A stretch of 64,000 nt of DNA from Nepenthes gracilis (GCA_033239525.1 BSYO01000004.1:9577410-9641409), one strand, 5' to 3'; counted from the first letter of the stretch, positions 49,801-62,458 are shown. Notes: generated by a model from the sequence alone, not told the origin. A program made the numbers and translations.

Positions 49801-51467
49801 AAATATGTTAGAGAGAGCAAAAGAGAAGCGCCGAGTAGAAGACTAAGCCCCCTAATATTGACCGGAGTTAATATGTTCTAAAGCATAAGTTTTGGACCTC
49901 TTTAGTATAAGTTAAGTTTTGTGAGACTTATGCTAAATCGTAAATATCGTAGAGATCAGTAGATAATTAGATATTTCAAGATTTTGATATGTCAAAGGAT
50001 ACCTTTTGATTACTAAAATGTTTGGTGTTTGTTGAAGTGTAACACCCACTGATCTGGATTGTTTTTTACCTATTTTTCACAAAAGTTGGTGGTGGTTCTT
50101 CTAAGAAAGAGTAACAAGTAGTTTCTCCCAAAAAAAGGATTACAACCAACAATTATACAAGAGTTATTGATCACCCTAATCAATTGCCAAGGTGGACCAT
50201 CATCATGCACAAGTATGATTGTGGAACGTGGATTATAGTTTCTAATTTTTGGATCGTAAATATCCAAATCACTAATGAGTTATTATCTAAAGATATAAAA
50301 TTTTGGTTAAACATGGGGAGTGAGCTACTAAGCTAAGCAACTCGACTCTCCCTAACTTGTATTTCTAAATTAACCTTCATTGATTTACGATTTTAATAAT
50401 TGTATTTTAGCTTTATAATCTTTCAATAACTTGGTCCCCCAATCGGCTAACTTACAATCACTCAGCCCATGGCTAAAACATCAGGCTCTTTCCTAGATTG
50501 TCAGCACTCAAATTGGGTTACCGCCACATCTAATTTGGATTCTCTATTTTATCTACGGTTTGGGTTGAGAGTTTGGGTAAATTTGAATTTCTACTTAACC
50601 CAGAAAAACTCTTGAAATTGAATTTTATCTACTTCAATATTTCAGTAATTTTTAGGTTGAGAAAAACTCTATCCCTTGTATAGTGGACACCACCTACATA
50701 TCAATAAGAAAGGGAAAAAAAAGAATTGCATAAATGTAGTTAGTTTTTATGCCGTGTTCACGAAGTAGTTGCTTCTTGGTTTTTTTTCTAATGTATGCAT
50801 ATTTTCTATCTGATGAATGAGCTGCAAAATAAGTGTTTTTTGGAAGCCCAACCCTTACAAACTTTAATTCAATCTTAAAAGAAAAAATTATGGTCAATTC
50901 CTCCATAATATGTTAGTGTTTAACCATTTCACAGTTGCCCTCATGTAAAGTCGTACTGACACTATGAACTAAGCAAGTTATGACTTTGTTCATTATTGAA
51001 GTTCCATAGTTCTTTAGGAGTTTTTATTTATCTTCCTGATACTTATGATTTATTTATAATTCAAAATTTTATGTCATAGAATTGTTTATTTTGAATGTGC
51101 TTAGATTGTTTAATTTAGATCTATAGAATTGTTTAATTTTAAGCCAGCTTAGGTTAATTCCATATTGAGGGTGGATGTGCTGAATTTGTAGATCATCAAA
51201 TGATATTTAGATAATTTTTTATAAGTAATTAATAATTATTTTTAGTAGTATAAAATTATAAATAGAACTTAATATGATATTAATATGTTACATGTTTATA
51301 TGTATGTAATTAATAAAATAAAAACTCTTTAAACTAGTTTATTAATTATTATAATCAATGCACTTAATATATTTATAAATGTATAATCACTCAGCTCCCT
51401 CTCATGCAAGAACCAAAGGAAATCCTATCTCAACGTTAACTTGGTGTTTAATGAAAGTAATCGGTAC
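46868..51467. other. AT-rich intergenic region, no gene recognised
   Basis: Begins with the GASA promoter. The rest is AT-rich with poly-T/poly-A runs (47320, 47358, 48507). A short frame at 48234-48455 and GC-richer islands at 48030-48350 and 48930-49080 match nothing I know. Positions 51468-51472 (atttc) are a target-site duplication. Confidence 0.4.
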
Positions 51468-51472
51468 ATTTC

Positions 51473-53135
51473 TGTGGGGGTTCGACACCTGAATTTACAC
51501 ATATTCTCGTGTAGCAGAAAATTTGAACCCCCCATCAGTTGTCAGCTTCCAATTTAGCAAGAATAAGGAATAAAGAATGTACAATATTTTTAACGTAGAA
51601 ATCCTTTTCAACCAAAGAAAAAATCACGGAACAAATTCTAAACAAATTTTGACTACGTAAAATCAGTTACAAAAATTTCTGAGACAGAATATCTACTACA
51701 CACTTACGATAGAATAAGAAAAATAATCTCTAGAGTAAGGAAACCCATATTCCCTCTTATCTCTCTATTTTTCTTCTCTTCTTTCTCTCACTGGTGGAAC
51801 ATTCCACTCACTAATTTTACAAGTATGACGGTAGACGGTGAACGATGAGAGCTCACTTCCGCACTCCTACTCCGTTCCACTGTCCTTCCATGTTCCATCG
51901 TAACTATTACCGCTGTTACTTTCGTCGATCGCTCCCGCGGCTGCTACAGCTTTTGGTTGCAGCTCTTACTTTGCCACTTATCATCCCACTTCTGAAGCGC
52001 TTGGTGTGTTCTTTATAAAGACTTTGGTTTTAAATCTCATCTTCTCACCTGGTCCGATTCTTACGGATGATTTGTCACACCAGCCTTATATTTTTCTACA
52101 ACCTCACCAGTTTCTACATTTTCCCAGACATGACAGTTATCTGCTCTATGAAAATTACCAACCCTGAAAAATCAACTGCTCTACACAGTTAGCTTCTAGT
52201 ATTCTAGACAAATTGACCTTAGCCATCACCTAGTGTCTTTGGTCTTCACTAGTCTCTTTAGCCAATACAACTTGTTGACCATCCGGCCTTTGTTTATTCC
52301 GGAATTCATCTCCTGGAATTCCAATATGGACAAGTCATTCCAAATATTTCGAAATGCCCATTCCTGCCTCTTTTATTGGAATTCCAAACCGACAAATCTA
52401 TACTGAAATTTCATACCGGAATTCCAAACCGGCCAATTCATAGTGAAATTCCAAACCGGCCATTTCATACCGAAATTTCAAACCGGCTAATTCATACCGG
52501 CATTTCATGCCAGTAAATCAATACCAGTAAAACTAAACTGATAAAATTATACCAGTAAATCTGTCGCTTCATTTCGAAAAATATAAACTGGCATTTTTTA
52601 TTTCAGCTTTTCATTTTGGCCTTTCAGGTAAATTCCATTCTGGTATTTACCACTTCGGTAAATACTACTCCGAAAATTCACTCTGGATTTTCATTTTGAG
52701 ATTTTCCTTCTCCAAAAAATGGTCACTCCGATATTTACCTTTTCCAACAAATGATCTTCATTGAGATTTGTCTTCTTCGGTAACTTGTCACTCCAAGATT
52801 TACCTTCTCTGGCAAATGGTCTTCTCTAAGATTTGCCTTTTTCAGCAAATAGTCACTCTGAGATCTACCTATTCCGACAAATAGTTTTCTCCTAGATTTA
52901 CCTTCTTTGGTAAATGGTCACTCCAAAAATTGCCTACCTTCGATAAATGATCTTCTCCGAGATTTGCCTATTCCGACAAACGGTGTTCTTTGATATTTGC
53001 CTACTCCTGCAAATAGTCATCCTAACCATTGTTGCAACCAATTTACAGCACTCCGAACATCACATAAAACCTGTATGATCTCCGATGACGCTTCTGTTTG
53101 TTGAGTCACCCATAAGGGAGTGACAAGACACAACA
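51473..53135 (-). repeat. 3' LTR of the compact element
   Basis: Plus-strand ends TGTGGGGGTTCGACAC ... GACACAACA. The minus-strand TATA box CTTTATAAAG is at 52011-52020. The R-U5 type word ttgttccgtgatttttt (minus) is near 51605-51630. Confidence 0.92.
52310..53010. repeat. Two minisatellite blocks in the LTR U3 region
   Basis: Block 1 (about 52310-52560) repeats units near 24 bp, such as aattccaaaccggccaattc. Block 2 (about 52640-53010) repeats units of 32-33 bp, such as tcactccgagatttaccttc followed by tccggcaaatgg. On the minus strand both lie upstream of the TATA box, so in U3. The same blocks occur in the other LTR at 54480-55115. Confidence 0.88.
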
Positions 53136-53583
53136 AATTTCTCCTCACTACTATCATTGCCTGCTTTCAGACAACTTTTTCTCAATTTGGATCCCGATGT
53201 CAGTCTCTGCAAGTCTGAATGATACTTTCTTCCTTTCACTGAATTTGGAGTAGTTCAACTCCCCTTCAACTTCTTATTTGTAGACGAATCAATTTTCCTT
53301 TTATTTCGCCTTGGCCACCTTAACTCCACCATTGGCCCTACTGGTTCTGCTCCTGGCCCTGCTCAATTCCGCTCTTGGCCCTGCTGGCTTTGTCCTTAAC
53401 CCTGCTCAATTCCGCCAGTGGTCCTTTTGGTTTCAAAGTACTTTTACTATTTCTTTCCTCGCCACACTAAATGGCAAGTATCTCGACGACGACACCATTA
53501 AGTAGAAGGTTTGCAACCTCTCTCTGATATCACTTGTTGGTATTAGAAGAGGGTTTGACCCAACCTGTCACTCTGATATCACT
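53136..53583 (-). other. 448-bp interior of the compact element
   Basis: On the minus strand it runs from the primer site at 53581-53571, past a second, tandem copy of the same motif (53533-53522), the gag-start relic from 53498, and pyrimidine-rich sequence containing repeated ccctgct words, to the purine tract at 53136. A plus-strand 64-codon frame here is antisense to the gag start and is not supported. Confidence 0.75.
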
Positions 53584-55230
53584 TGTTAGGGGTTCAACAC
53601 CCGAATTCACATATAACTTGGCACAGCAGAAAATCCAAACCCCCCGTTAATCGTTAACTATCAATTTAGTAGGAATAAGGAACAAAAAATGTATAACATT
53701 TTTAACGTGAAAACATTTCTCAGCCAAGAAAAAATCACGGAAAAAATTTCGAACAAGCTTTCACTATATAAAATCAGTTATCAAAACCCCCCGAGATAAA
53801 ATATCCGCTACACATTCAAGACAGAACAAAAAAAATAATCTCCAAAATAAGAAAACTCTCCTTTTCTCTTATCTCTTTATTTTTCTTCTCTTATTCATCT
53901 CACTAGTGATACACTCTACTAACTGATTTTACATGTGTGGTGTTAGACGGTGAACACTGAGAGCTCACTTACGCACTTTTACTCTGTTCCACTCTCCTTC
54001 CACCTTTTACCGCAACTATTACCGCTACTACTTCGGTCTACCGCTCCCGCAGCCACTACAACTTTCGCTTGTAGCCCTTACTTTGTCGCTTATAATTTCA
54101 CTTCTGAAGCGCTTGGTGTATTCTTTATAACGACTTTGGTTCCAAATTTTATCTGCTCACCTGGCCTGATTCTTGTAGATGATTTGTCACATCAACTCTA
54201 TCTTTTCCTGTAATCTCACCAGTTCCTACGCTTTCCTAGACAAACATGCTCTATTGGTCAACCTGCTCTCTATACAAACAGTGCATACTTTGCATTACAA
54301 CTACCTACTCCGTGAAACTTACCAATCCTGAAAAGTCAATTGCTCTACACTGCTGCCAACATTTTAGACAAGCTATCATTGGCCATCACTTGGTATCGGT
54401 GGTCTCTTTGCCCAATACAACTTGTTGACTGTCCGACTTTTGTCCATTCTAAAATTCCTTTCTTGGAATCCCTCTCTTGGAATTTCAATCCGGGCAAGTC
54501 ATTTCGAAATATTCTAGAATGCCCATTCTAAAAATCCCATTCCGGAGTTGCATTTCGGACTGGCCATCCCTACCTCTTCTATCGAAATTCTAAACCGGCA
54601 GATCCATACCGGAATTCCATGTCGAAATTTTAAGTCGGCCAATTCATACTAGAATTTCAAACTAGCCAATTCATACCGAAATTTCAAACAGGCCAATTCA
54701 TACCAAAATTCCAAACCGGCCAATTTATATTGGTAAATCCATATCGGTAAATCTGTCATTCCATTCTGAAAAATGCAAATCAGAATTTTTCATTCTGACT
54801 TTTCATTCAAGCCTTTTCGGTAAATTCCATTCCGGCATTTGCCACTCCGGCAAATACAACTTCGAATTTTCACTCTAAATTTCCACTATGAGATTTGCCT
54901 TCTCCAGTAAATGATTTTCTCCGAGATTTGCTTTCTCCGACAAATGATCTTTTCTGGGATTTGTCTTCTCCGACGAATGGTCACTTCAAAATTTTTCTTC
55001 TCCGTCAAATGGTCTTCTCCGAGATTTGCCTTCTTTAATAAATGGTCACTCCGAGATTTGCCTACTTTTGGCAAATGGTCTTTTCTGAGATTTGCCTACT
55101 CCGATAAATGGTCATCCTGGCCATTGCTACACCAATTTGCAGCACTTTGAATATCATACAAAACCTGTGTGATCCTCCAATGACACTTTTATTTGTTGAG
55201 CTACCCACTAAGAAGTGATCAAACCCAATA
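53584..55230 (-). repeat. 5' LTR of the compact element
   Basis: Collinear with 51473-53135, with diverged minisatellite units. The TATA motif TTATAAAG has become TTATAACG on the plus strand (54121-54131). Confidence 0.92.
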
Positions 55231-55235
55231 ATTTC

Positions 55236-55560
55236 CTTAGCTAACCTTTTTCTTCATGTATTCTCGCTCTCGTACCTCTCTCTTAATAAGTGGTCGTCAC
55301 CTCTTTCATCTCTACATTTCTTCCTTTAGTTTCATTAAGGAGAGAGAAAGAGAGTGGGCCGAAGTTGTTAGTCTTTTTTTTTTTTACTATTGCTGCTGTG
55401 GTGGAAGGAAAAAAAGGCTAGGTAAGTGGAATTGAACCCCTTTTGATGTTAGAATAATGTTTAGCGTATTTCCAATTTGTCGGTTTGTCGTAGCCTTTTC
55501 TAAGTGTTTGGTTTTATCTGTTGGGTTTGGTCATTTTCTTATGGGTAGCTTAACAAATGA
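55236..55560. other. Spacer, nothing recognised
   Basis: Short stretch between two elements, with a GA-rich run (55331-55355) and a poly-T run (55370-55385). No gene or repeat assigned. Confidence 0.4.
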
Positions 55561-55599
55561 AAAATATCGGAGGTACGCACAAGGCTTGTGCGAGGAAGT

Positions 55600-55830
55600 G
55601 CGTGTGTGATGAGCGGCTAGTCGAACAGCAAGAAAGCAAATCGACCGAGTAGCAGGAGGCTGACTGGAGAGGCTGACCGAATGGAAGAAGAAGCCGGCTA
55701 AAAGGGAGCCGATCGAATAGTAAGAAGCCAGCCTGGGAGGCTGACTGGCTGAGAGGAGAAGCCGTTCAGGGAGGTAGGCCAGCTGAGCTAAGAGGAAGGC
55801 CGGCCGAAGGGGCGAACCAAAGGTTCAGAT
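55600..55830. repeat. Degenerate short tandem repeats (ggctgaccgaatgg type)
   Basis: Repeated, imperfect 20-24-bp units such as gaggctgaccgaatggaag, gagccgatcgaatagtaag and gaggctgactggctgagagg. Arrays of this kind are known in the untranslated part between pol and 3' LTR of some plant Gypsy elements. Confidence 0.6.
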
Positions 55831-56004
55831 ACAAAGGGGCAATCAGGTAATGCCAATTTAAAGGATACGACCTGGTAAAGCTGGTAGACGACTTTGTAAA
55901 TTAGGCACCAGGCTTTACAGAGCAAGTCAACTGCAAAGCCTGCGGCTGAAAGGCAATCGTCCGGTACTAGTTTCCCGAATTAGCCAAGAAGCGGGATAAG
56001 GTTG

Positions 56005-59000
56005 CCAATCGTCCGGTTAACCTCTAGATATTTTTGACACTCAGGGGTGAAATCATGTCTGTGAGGACCTTGATTTTCTTCAGGTTTGCCTCGATCCCTT
56101 GTTGAAAGACGATAGAACCAAGAACTTTCCTAAGAATACCCCGAATATGCACTTTGAAGGATTCAACTTCATTTGGTGCGCGTGAAGTACCTCAAAGGAT
56201 TTAGTCAGATCGGGAATATGGTAATTGGTGGTCTTGCTATTTACGGCCATGTCGTCGACGTACACCTTCATATTACAGTGGATCTATTTCTCGAATATTT
56301 TGTTCACCAGCCTTTGATAAGTGGCACCCGTGTTCTTCAGACCAAGGGGCATGACCTTATAACAGTAGGTACCCTGGTCCGTCATGAACGAGGTATACTT
56401 CTCATTCTTTAGGCTCATTCGGATCTGATTGTTACCCAAGTATGCATCCATGAAACTCAGTAGCTCATGTTTGGATGTCGAATCCACCAATAGGTCGATC
56501 CTTGATAAAGGGAAGCTATCTTTTGGGTAGGCTTTGTTAATGTCAGTGAAGTCGATGCACATTCGCCATTTTTCGTTACTTTTCTTTACCATGATGACGT
56601 TGGAGAGACAGCCCGGGTATTGGATTTCTATATTGAAGCTGACATCCAATAACTTCTTCACTTCCTCCCGGATGGCGATAACTTTTTTTCATAAAGTGGT
56701 TTCTCCGCTTTTGTCTGATGGGCTTGTGGCCAGGATCGATACTCAACTTATAGACCATTACTTCGGCCGGAATCCTAGGCATGTTAGCGGGAGTCCACGT
56801 GAAGACGTTAGCATTCTGTCGTAAGAACGCTATCAGCTCGTCACGTTGTATCCCAGTGAGTGAGCCCCCGATCTGTATGCACATCTCCGGGTCCTCCAGA
56901 TTCGGTGGGATTAGATCGATTATCTCACCAGATTACGCCTGCTGCAAAGATGCCCCATCTCGATGGTCAAGTTTTATTGCCGTCTTTGTGCTGCCACTTA
57001 GAGCGATCTGGGACATATAACATGTTCACTAAGTGACTTGGTCACCCTGCAGGTCACCTATACTGCACGCTGTCGAGAATTTTATCTTGAAATGCGGTAT
57101 TGAAGTGACGACTTCGAATGCCATTAGGCATAGGCGGCCTACGATAGCATTGTACACGGAGGGTAGGTCAACGTCCAAGAAGGTCAGTGTACGACTCGCC
57201 GTTCTTGGGTACTTGTCCAGGGTGACCTCCAATTGAATTGTTCCTTGGACGACTATTGGTTCGTTGTCAAGATCATAGAGTGGGCCTTTGACAATTGTCA
57301 ATTGACTCCTTTTCAAACCAAGCTTAAAAAAAGTATCAAGATAAAGTAAATCTTGGGAGCTTCCATTATCAATAAAAACTCGCTTCAATTGGTAATTTAT
57401 ATTACCGTCCAAAACGAGTGTGGACATAATAAGGGAATCTGCATAGGAAAAAATTACATGTTCCATGTCATTATCACTAAAGCTAATGACGTTGTCTTCT
57501 ATGCGTTGCTTCCTCCTACCAATTTGTTGCTCCTTACGATTCGCAAGGGTCTTGGCCAGTCGAGTTGTGATCATATTGACCACTACAACCGTCACTCGAT
57601 TTTGTGGCTGGGAAGGCTCTAGTCTTTCCTTGCTTGAGGTGCAAGAACCCTGCCTAGAGTTCCTAACGAACTTGGTGAGGTGCCCCCTCCGGATGAGCTT
57701 CTTGATTTTTCGCTAAAACGTCTTGTAGTCCTCCGTGGAATGTCCGGAAGATTGATGAAAATTATAATACTTAGCCAGATTTTCTCCCTCTACTTTCTTA
57801 AGTGATTTTGGCCACTTAAGGAACTCTTCTCCACGAATCTGCATGAGGACGTTGGAACGCTTGTCGGTCAGGGGTATCAGGTTAATCGGTTCGTAATCCC
57901 TTCGCTCAGGTGCTTCGATCTTGTGTTACTTCTTGCGGGAGTGATTGTCACTGTTATACTTCTTCTTTCCCTTGACCGTGAAAAAGTAAAGCTATTCGGT
58001 CCTTTCAGGACGCTTAATCTCGTTGGCTTCTTCGGCCACTGCGTAGGCCCTGGTGATAGATTTTGCCTCCCAAAAGATTTGTGGATTCTTGTGCGCCAGG
58101 TATGTAAAAAAATCCCCATGCGTTAAGGCATAGATGAAACTGCCTAGTTTCATCTCTTCGTGAATTTGGGAATCCTTCTCGCCTCTGCTACGAAGCGATC
58201 TAGGAACTTTTGTAGATTCTCTCCCTACTTCTATTTGATGTGGGAGAGATGTGCGAGAGATGTCAGGACTGCTTCTCTTCCCTATGGCTGGATGCATATT
58301 GCGTCAGGAAGAGGGTAGTGAGCTTTCGGAAGCTCTAAATTGATTCCAATGGAAACCGGTGGAACCAAATGCAAGCATCTCCCTTCAGCATAAAGAAGGA
58401 AGTAACGGCACATCACTGCGTCCTCCAACCCTTGTAGGGTCAGATAGGTGGGAAAATAATTTAGGTGATCCATAAGATCAGCACTCCCATAGTAAGAGTC
58501 AAGAGTTAACATCTTAAACTTTGCCGGCATGGGACGGTTCAAGATCTCCGCTATGAAGGGAGATCTGTTGAGATCTGCAGCGTGTTTGTCATCCTTGAAT
58601 GCGCTGTTCCAGATCTTATCCACCATTAGATCTGCTCGGACGGTATTGCCAGATCTTTTGGAGTTGAGGTAGTTTCTCAACTTCATTCTTTCTCTAGCGT
58701 AACGAGTAGCCAACCGGCTACTACCACCAGTGAATCTAAAGATCCTGGAGGCTCCCTCCTGAGTCGGAGGCCTGATTTCTGCTAGAGAGTATCGAAAATT
58801 CTTTCTTTCTGAACTCTCTTCAGAAATCCTACTGCACAAACGTCCTTCGAGCTTTGGACAACTTTGGGCGTGGGAGGCCTCCGGAGCTTGAGTGTTGCCC
58901 GGTCTCCTGGTCCTCTTAGATAGTTTCTTCTTCTTTGAGCCTCCTCTCCTCGAGGCCGGATCAGGGACCGCTGGGAGCAGAGCCCCTTATTTTGTATTCT

Positions 59001-59012
59001 CTTGGTGGACAC
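56005..59012 (-). pseudogene. Gypsy gag-protease-RT, interrupted
   Basis: Gag is readable at 58839-57880, e.g. SPFIAEILNRPMPAKFKMLT and DLMDHLNYFPTYL. Protease is at 57595-57029, with the active-site type VFIDNGSSQDLLYLDTF. RT is at 56884-56017: KWRMCIDFTDINKAYPKDSF, YKVMPLGLKNTGATYQRLV and the catalytic VYVDDMAV at about 56262-56246. Frameshifts lie near 56620 (between the two RT frames), 58000-58290 and 57600-57880, so the polyprotein is dead. The RT sequence style is that of Tat-lineage plant Gypsy elements. Confidence 0.9.
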
Positions 59013-59248
59013 AGAGTATCATAAGCATCTGATTTATGTTGTTCACTTATTCCGTCAGGTTCTGGAAGAATGGTGCAGGCATCCCGTTGACCAAGTTATT
59101 AGTAGCGTGGTCCTGGTCGGGGGAGGCCGCGTCTCTGGCGGGCTCATTAGCTTGTACTCTAGTGTTCACCGTTCTGGTTGATCACATTGTCTTGGAGGAT
59201 GGAACTGAAAGTTGTTGTGAAGAAAAGTGGTCGGCTTTTTGTATGTTT

Positions 59249-59265
59249 CCCACAGACGGCGCCAA
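59249..59265 (-). other. Gypsy primer binding region
   Basis: Minus strand TTGGCGCCGTCTGTGGG directly after the LTR end CATCA, as in many plant Tat-lineage elements. Confidence 0.8.
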
Positions 59266-60235
59266 TGATGCTTCATGGATTTAAGTTTCGAACAGATTCA
59301 GGTCAAGTTATTTGTTTGAATCCGACTCCATCCACTGAGTTTGGATCCCACACACCACAATTGTGAATAAGAGTTTAAGTGACGGTGGGAGGTTATCCCA
59401 CCAAAAATACTCCGACGCCAAGTTCTGTAAACAACCTTCGAATTAAGAATGAGAAAGTAGATGGATTCAATGAGAATGTAGAGTGTTTGTTTCGTGGGAG
59501 TGCTCTTGTTGAGTGGGTTTGGTTGCTTGTGGGGAGCGAAATCTCTAAGTAATATGTTCGCTGGGAACGTAATAGCAAAGAGAGATAGAGCGTTATGACG
59601 CCAGAAGCGTGCGAGCTTTACAATAGAAGGCTTTTTGTGGGTAAGTGAGAACGTGCCTTGAAGTGAAAACTCCACGACCTTTTATAGCCATCGTGCTGGG
59701 TTGCTTTTCTTGAGCAGAAGGGCTTGATTCTCACGCTCTATTGGGATCGCTGTCTTTTCTGGTATGGAGCCTTTATGGTAGTAACGGTCGTTGGCTTGGT
59801 TGCTTTCCTTCTACGTTCTGTGACGGTTAGGGTTTCCAACAAATTGGAAAAAGATTCTAACTCTTTCCTTTAAGGATGCGCATTGAATCTAGATGTGACA
59901 GTTACAATGGAGGAATGCCTTCTGTGGAGAGTATGAAATTAAGGGAGAAGACCGTTGCTGCACGAGGACGGACGCGTGGGCCAGTCAGGGCTTGAGGCGC
60001 ATGAGGCCTGGTCTTTAGCCAATCAACTCGTCATACTTCTGATCAATGGAAGCATTGACTATCTTGAACCCAAGTGGGCCGTCCAGCCATGAGCTTTACT
60101 GGCTCATTGGTCTTTCATCCAATCAATGGCTAGCGTCGACCGTCAAGGCACAAATTGACCGTTGTGAATCTGAGTCGTTCCTTATTTGGCCAACCCATTA
60201 CCAACGTACCCATCACTTTTGAATGTCAAATTTGG
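59266..60235 (-). repeat. 5' LTR of the Gypsy element (right end approximate)
   Basis: Plus-strand start tgatgcttcatgg lies next to the primer region. The right boundary near tgaatgtca (60235) is a guess from a TGACATTC start on the minus strand; no second LTR is available to confirm it. Confidence 0.6.
59677..59688 (-). promoter_or_regulatory. TATA box of the Gypsy LTR
   Basis: The minus strand reads GCTATAAAAGG, a strong TATA box within the LTR. Confidence 0.6.
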
Positions 60236-60639
60236 TAGATTGCAAATGCGTGGTTATAATAAAAACTATGTGGGGGGTTATGTTTTCGTTATAATTATCT
60301 TAAGTATTAGTTTTAAATAATACTTAAAAATATTATCATCTTTTACCTATTTTATACTCTAATAACAGAAATTAATTATTTAAAAAATAAAAATATAATA
60401 TTTAGAGGCATTATAATAAAATTCGGCTGAGGTGCACCCAATTATTGACGATGTTAGGTCACAGCTGTCAAGGTCAAGCTTTAGCTATCTGATCATGGTG
60501 GCTTTAGTCGTCGGCTCATTGCTTCTTTCGCCATTTTAGTCCTCAACGGGTCAGCGCTTCCCCGCTCGGCTGGCCCTGCGTTCCCACGTCACAACGAGAT
60601 CTTTTGGAATGTTATAAAACAAGTGACTTAAAAAAAAAG

Positions 60640-60671
<32 letters not shown>

Positions 60672-61309
60672 TGAAAATAAAATCGAACTAATTTAATAAA
60701 AATTAAATGTTACACTATATTATTTTGTTTTTTTTTTAAATATGACTAATCCACAGAGCTTTAATAAAAGTCTTAGATCAAAGAATTTAGACTTTACACA
60801 TTATAAATATATGTAAAAGTTTATATGGTCAGAATATTTATTTAAAACATTTTATAATACTTAAATTAAGGATGAAAGTACATGGAAGCTTAGTGGCAAA
60901 AAAAGGACATTGAAGATGAATAAATAAGATTGACTCTCCAATGCTCATTAAAAAATGTCAATAATTTTTTTCTCAATTGAAACAAACTATTTTTTTTTAT
61001 TTTTTAAAAAATAAAATAAAATAAGATTATATATATATATATATATTTGAGTCTTTATTGGATTTATATTTTTGTTCGAATTTTGACTTGAGCATTTTCT
61101 TATTTTATTTTTAGACTTATCCTATTTTGACAGAGGGATTTTATATTTGCAAAGATATTAGTTCTGTACTTATAATAGTCAATCAAAAACAGTATATAGT
61201 GATCACGACTGTGTGTAACTAGTTTTCCTAACTGATAAAATGCAGCATCAATGCATTGATCAACTAATACAATAATTTTTCCTATTTTGTGGCCTTACCG
61301 TTAATATAT
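60236..61309. other. AT-rich spacer with microsatellites
   Basis: Contains (TA)n at 60639-60666 and 61029-61046 and long A/T runs. A GC-richer island at 60430-60600 matches nothing I know. No gene. Confidence 0.5.
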
Positions 61310-61910
61310 TGTGTAGGGATTCGATCCGAATGCATATAATTCGGTATAATTGAATAAAATTTAAACCCCGGTCAACCGTTAATTATTAAATTTGTGAATA
61401 TAAGAAATATAATGATATACAACGTTTTTAATGCGAAAATTTTTTTTAACTATGAAAAAAATTACGAGATAAATTCTACATAAATCTACTATAAAAGTAC
61501 CAATTATAAGTAACTCTCTCCGAAATCCTTAATACCAAATTTGATGTAAAGAAGGAGAGGAGAAGTAGAAGAGAAGTAGACATTAATAAAGAGAAGAGAA
61601 TCACAATTACTTAATTTTTATTCAACTCATTAATCATATATTTAATATTAAAATTATGATCTTTATATAGAAAATCTTCATTGTAAGTTAATTAGGAGAT
61701 ATGGCATACGTTTTAAGATAAAAAAATCTCATCAAATAAAATCTCTCGAATAAAATAAAATTAAATAAAAAAATCTTTTTCAATCAAGTTAACTCTCTCC
61801 TAATTTGAAATATTTTAATGTCCGTATAGTATTTATGTAATATCATACGAACTACCAAACGGCACATAAAATAGGTATGGACCTACATTGAAGTGATTTA
61901 TAATCCAACA
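61310..61910 (-). repeat. 3' LTR (601 bp), array-free relative of the 1.65-kb LTRs
   Basis: Plus-strand ends TGTGTAGGGATTCGATCC ... TAATCCAACA. It shares its left part with 51473-51830 and 63701-64000 (ttcgatccgaat, aacgtttttaatgcgaaaat, aaaaaattacgagataaatt), but has no minisatellite blocks. Confidence 0.8.
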
Positions 61911-62458
61911 AATTTTTCCTTACAATCGTATGGGAGACCCTTCGTCTTAATAGAAGACTGTTATCATTTGTCCTTCAACAATGTTTCCTTCAATGGGTTG
62001 GCCAAGCTGGAGTTTTTGTTCAAATGAGCGGATAAGCAAGTAGGTAAGCCTCAGCGTCAACTTTTGTAATTTTGAATGATATCCTCTTTCTCTCTATCAA
62101 ATAAAGAGTATTTCCACTCCCATTTGGCTTCTCATTTGCGGTAGAGTCACTCCTCCTTACACTTGTTGGCCTCCTCTTCTTGCTATCTTGACCAATATAC
62201 CCATTGGTCACTTTTGGTATTATTCTTGACAATTAAAATTTTTATCAAGTATTGGCTTGATTACTTACTTCCATTTGGTACAACCGAGGCACCATTGATG
62301 AATTTCTACTGGCCTTTTTTGAATGCCGTACAAAAGCATTTTTCATCAAACTTTTCAATTAAAACCACATTTGATTGTAAATCCTAAACATATCACACGC
62401 CCTTCAATACAGTTTCATCTCATTACTTGTTTTCAAGTTAACATCCCCGATACTAACT
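61911..62458 (-). other. Interior fragment, coding capacity unclear
   Basis: A 70-codon minus-strand frame (62232-62020) is open but matches no domain I know. This may be the 3' part of the host element's interior or sequence carried in with the nested LTR. Confidence 0.3.

Larger units (their letters stand above)
51473..55230 (-). mobile_element. Compact non-autonomous LTR retrotransposon, complete
   Basis: Perfect 5-bp target-site duplication atttc (51468-51472 and 55231-55235), LTRs of 1663 and 1647 bp and an interior of only 448 bp. On the minus strand the right LTR ends ...GAACCCCTAACA, followed by primer site TGATATCAGAG. The interior ends with a purine tract GTGAGGAGAAATT. It keeps only the start of a Copia-like gag (MVSSSRYLPFSVA from an ATG at 53498, minus strand), comparable to a relic in the Copia at 13030-13080. 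The element therefore must have moved using proteins of a relative. Its proportions are unusual: LTRs make up almost 90% of its length. Confidence 0.93.
55560..60235 (-). mobile_element. Ty3/Gypsy retrotransposon (Tat-like), 3'-deleted
   Basis: Minus-strand order: 5' LTR (from about 60235 to 59266), primer region TTGGCGCCGTCTGTGGG, gag, protease and reverse transcriptase. The coding region breaks off near 56005, just after the RT thumb (QQGIEANLKKIK ... RLTG). RNase H, integrase and a recognisable 3' LTR are missing. The sequence beyond (55560-56000) may be the element's 3' non-coding part with tandem repeats, or unrelated. The right LTR end and left element end are estimates. Confidence 0.8.

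Noticed and set aside
38390..55115. Regularly spaced repeats that could be mistaken for a CRISPR array
   Set aside because: Units are head-to-tail and degenerate with no unique spacers, lie in LTR-type elements, and the host is a plant.
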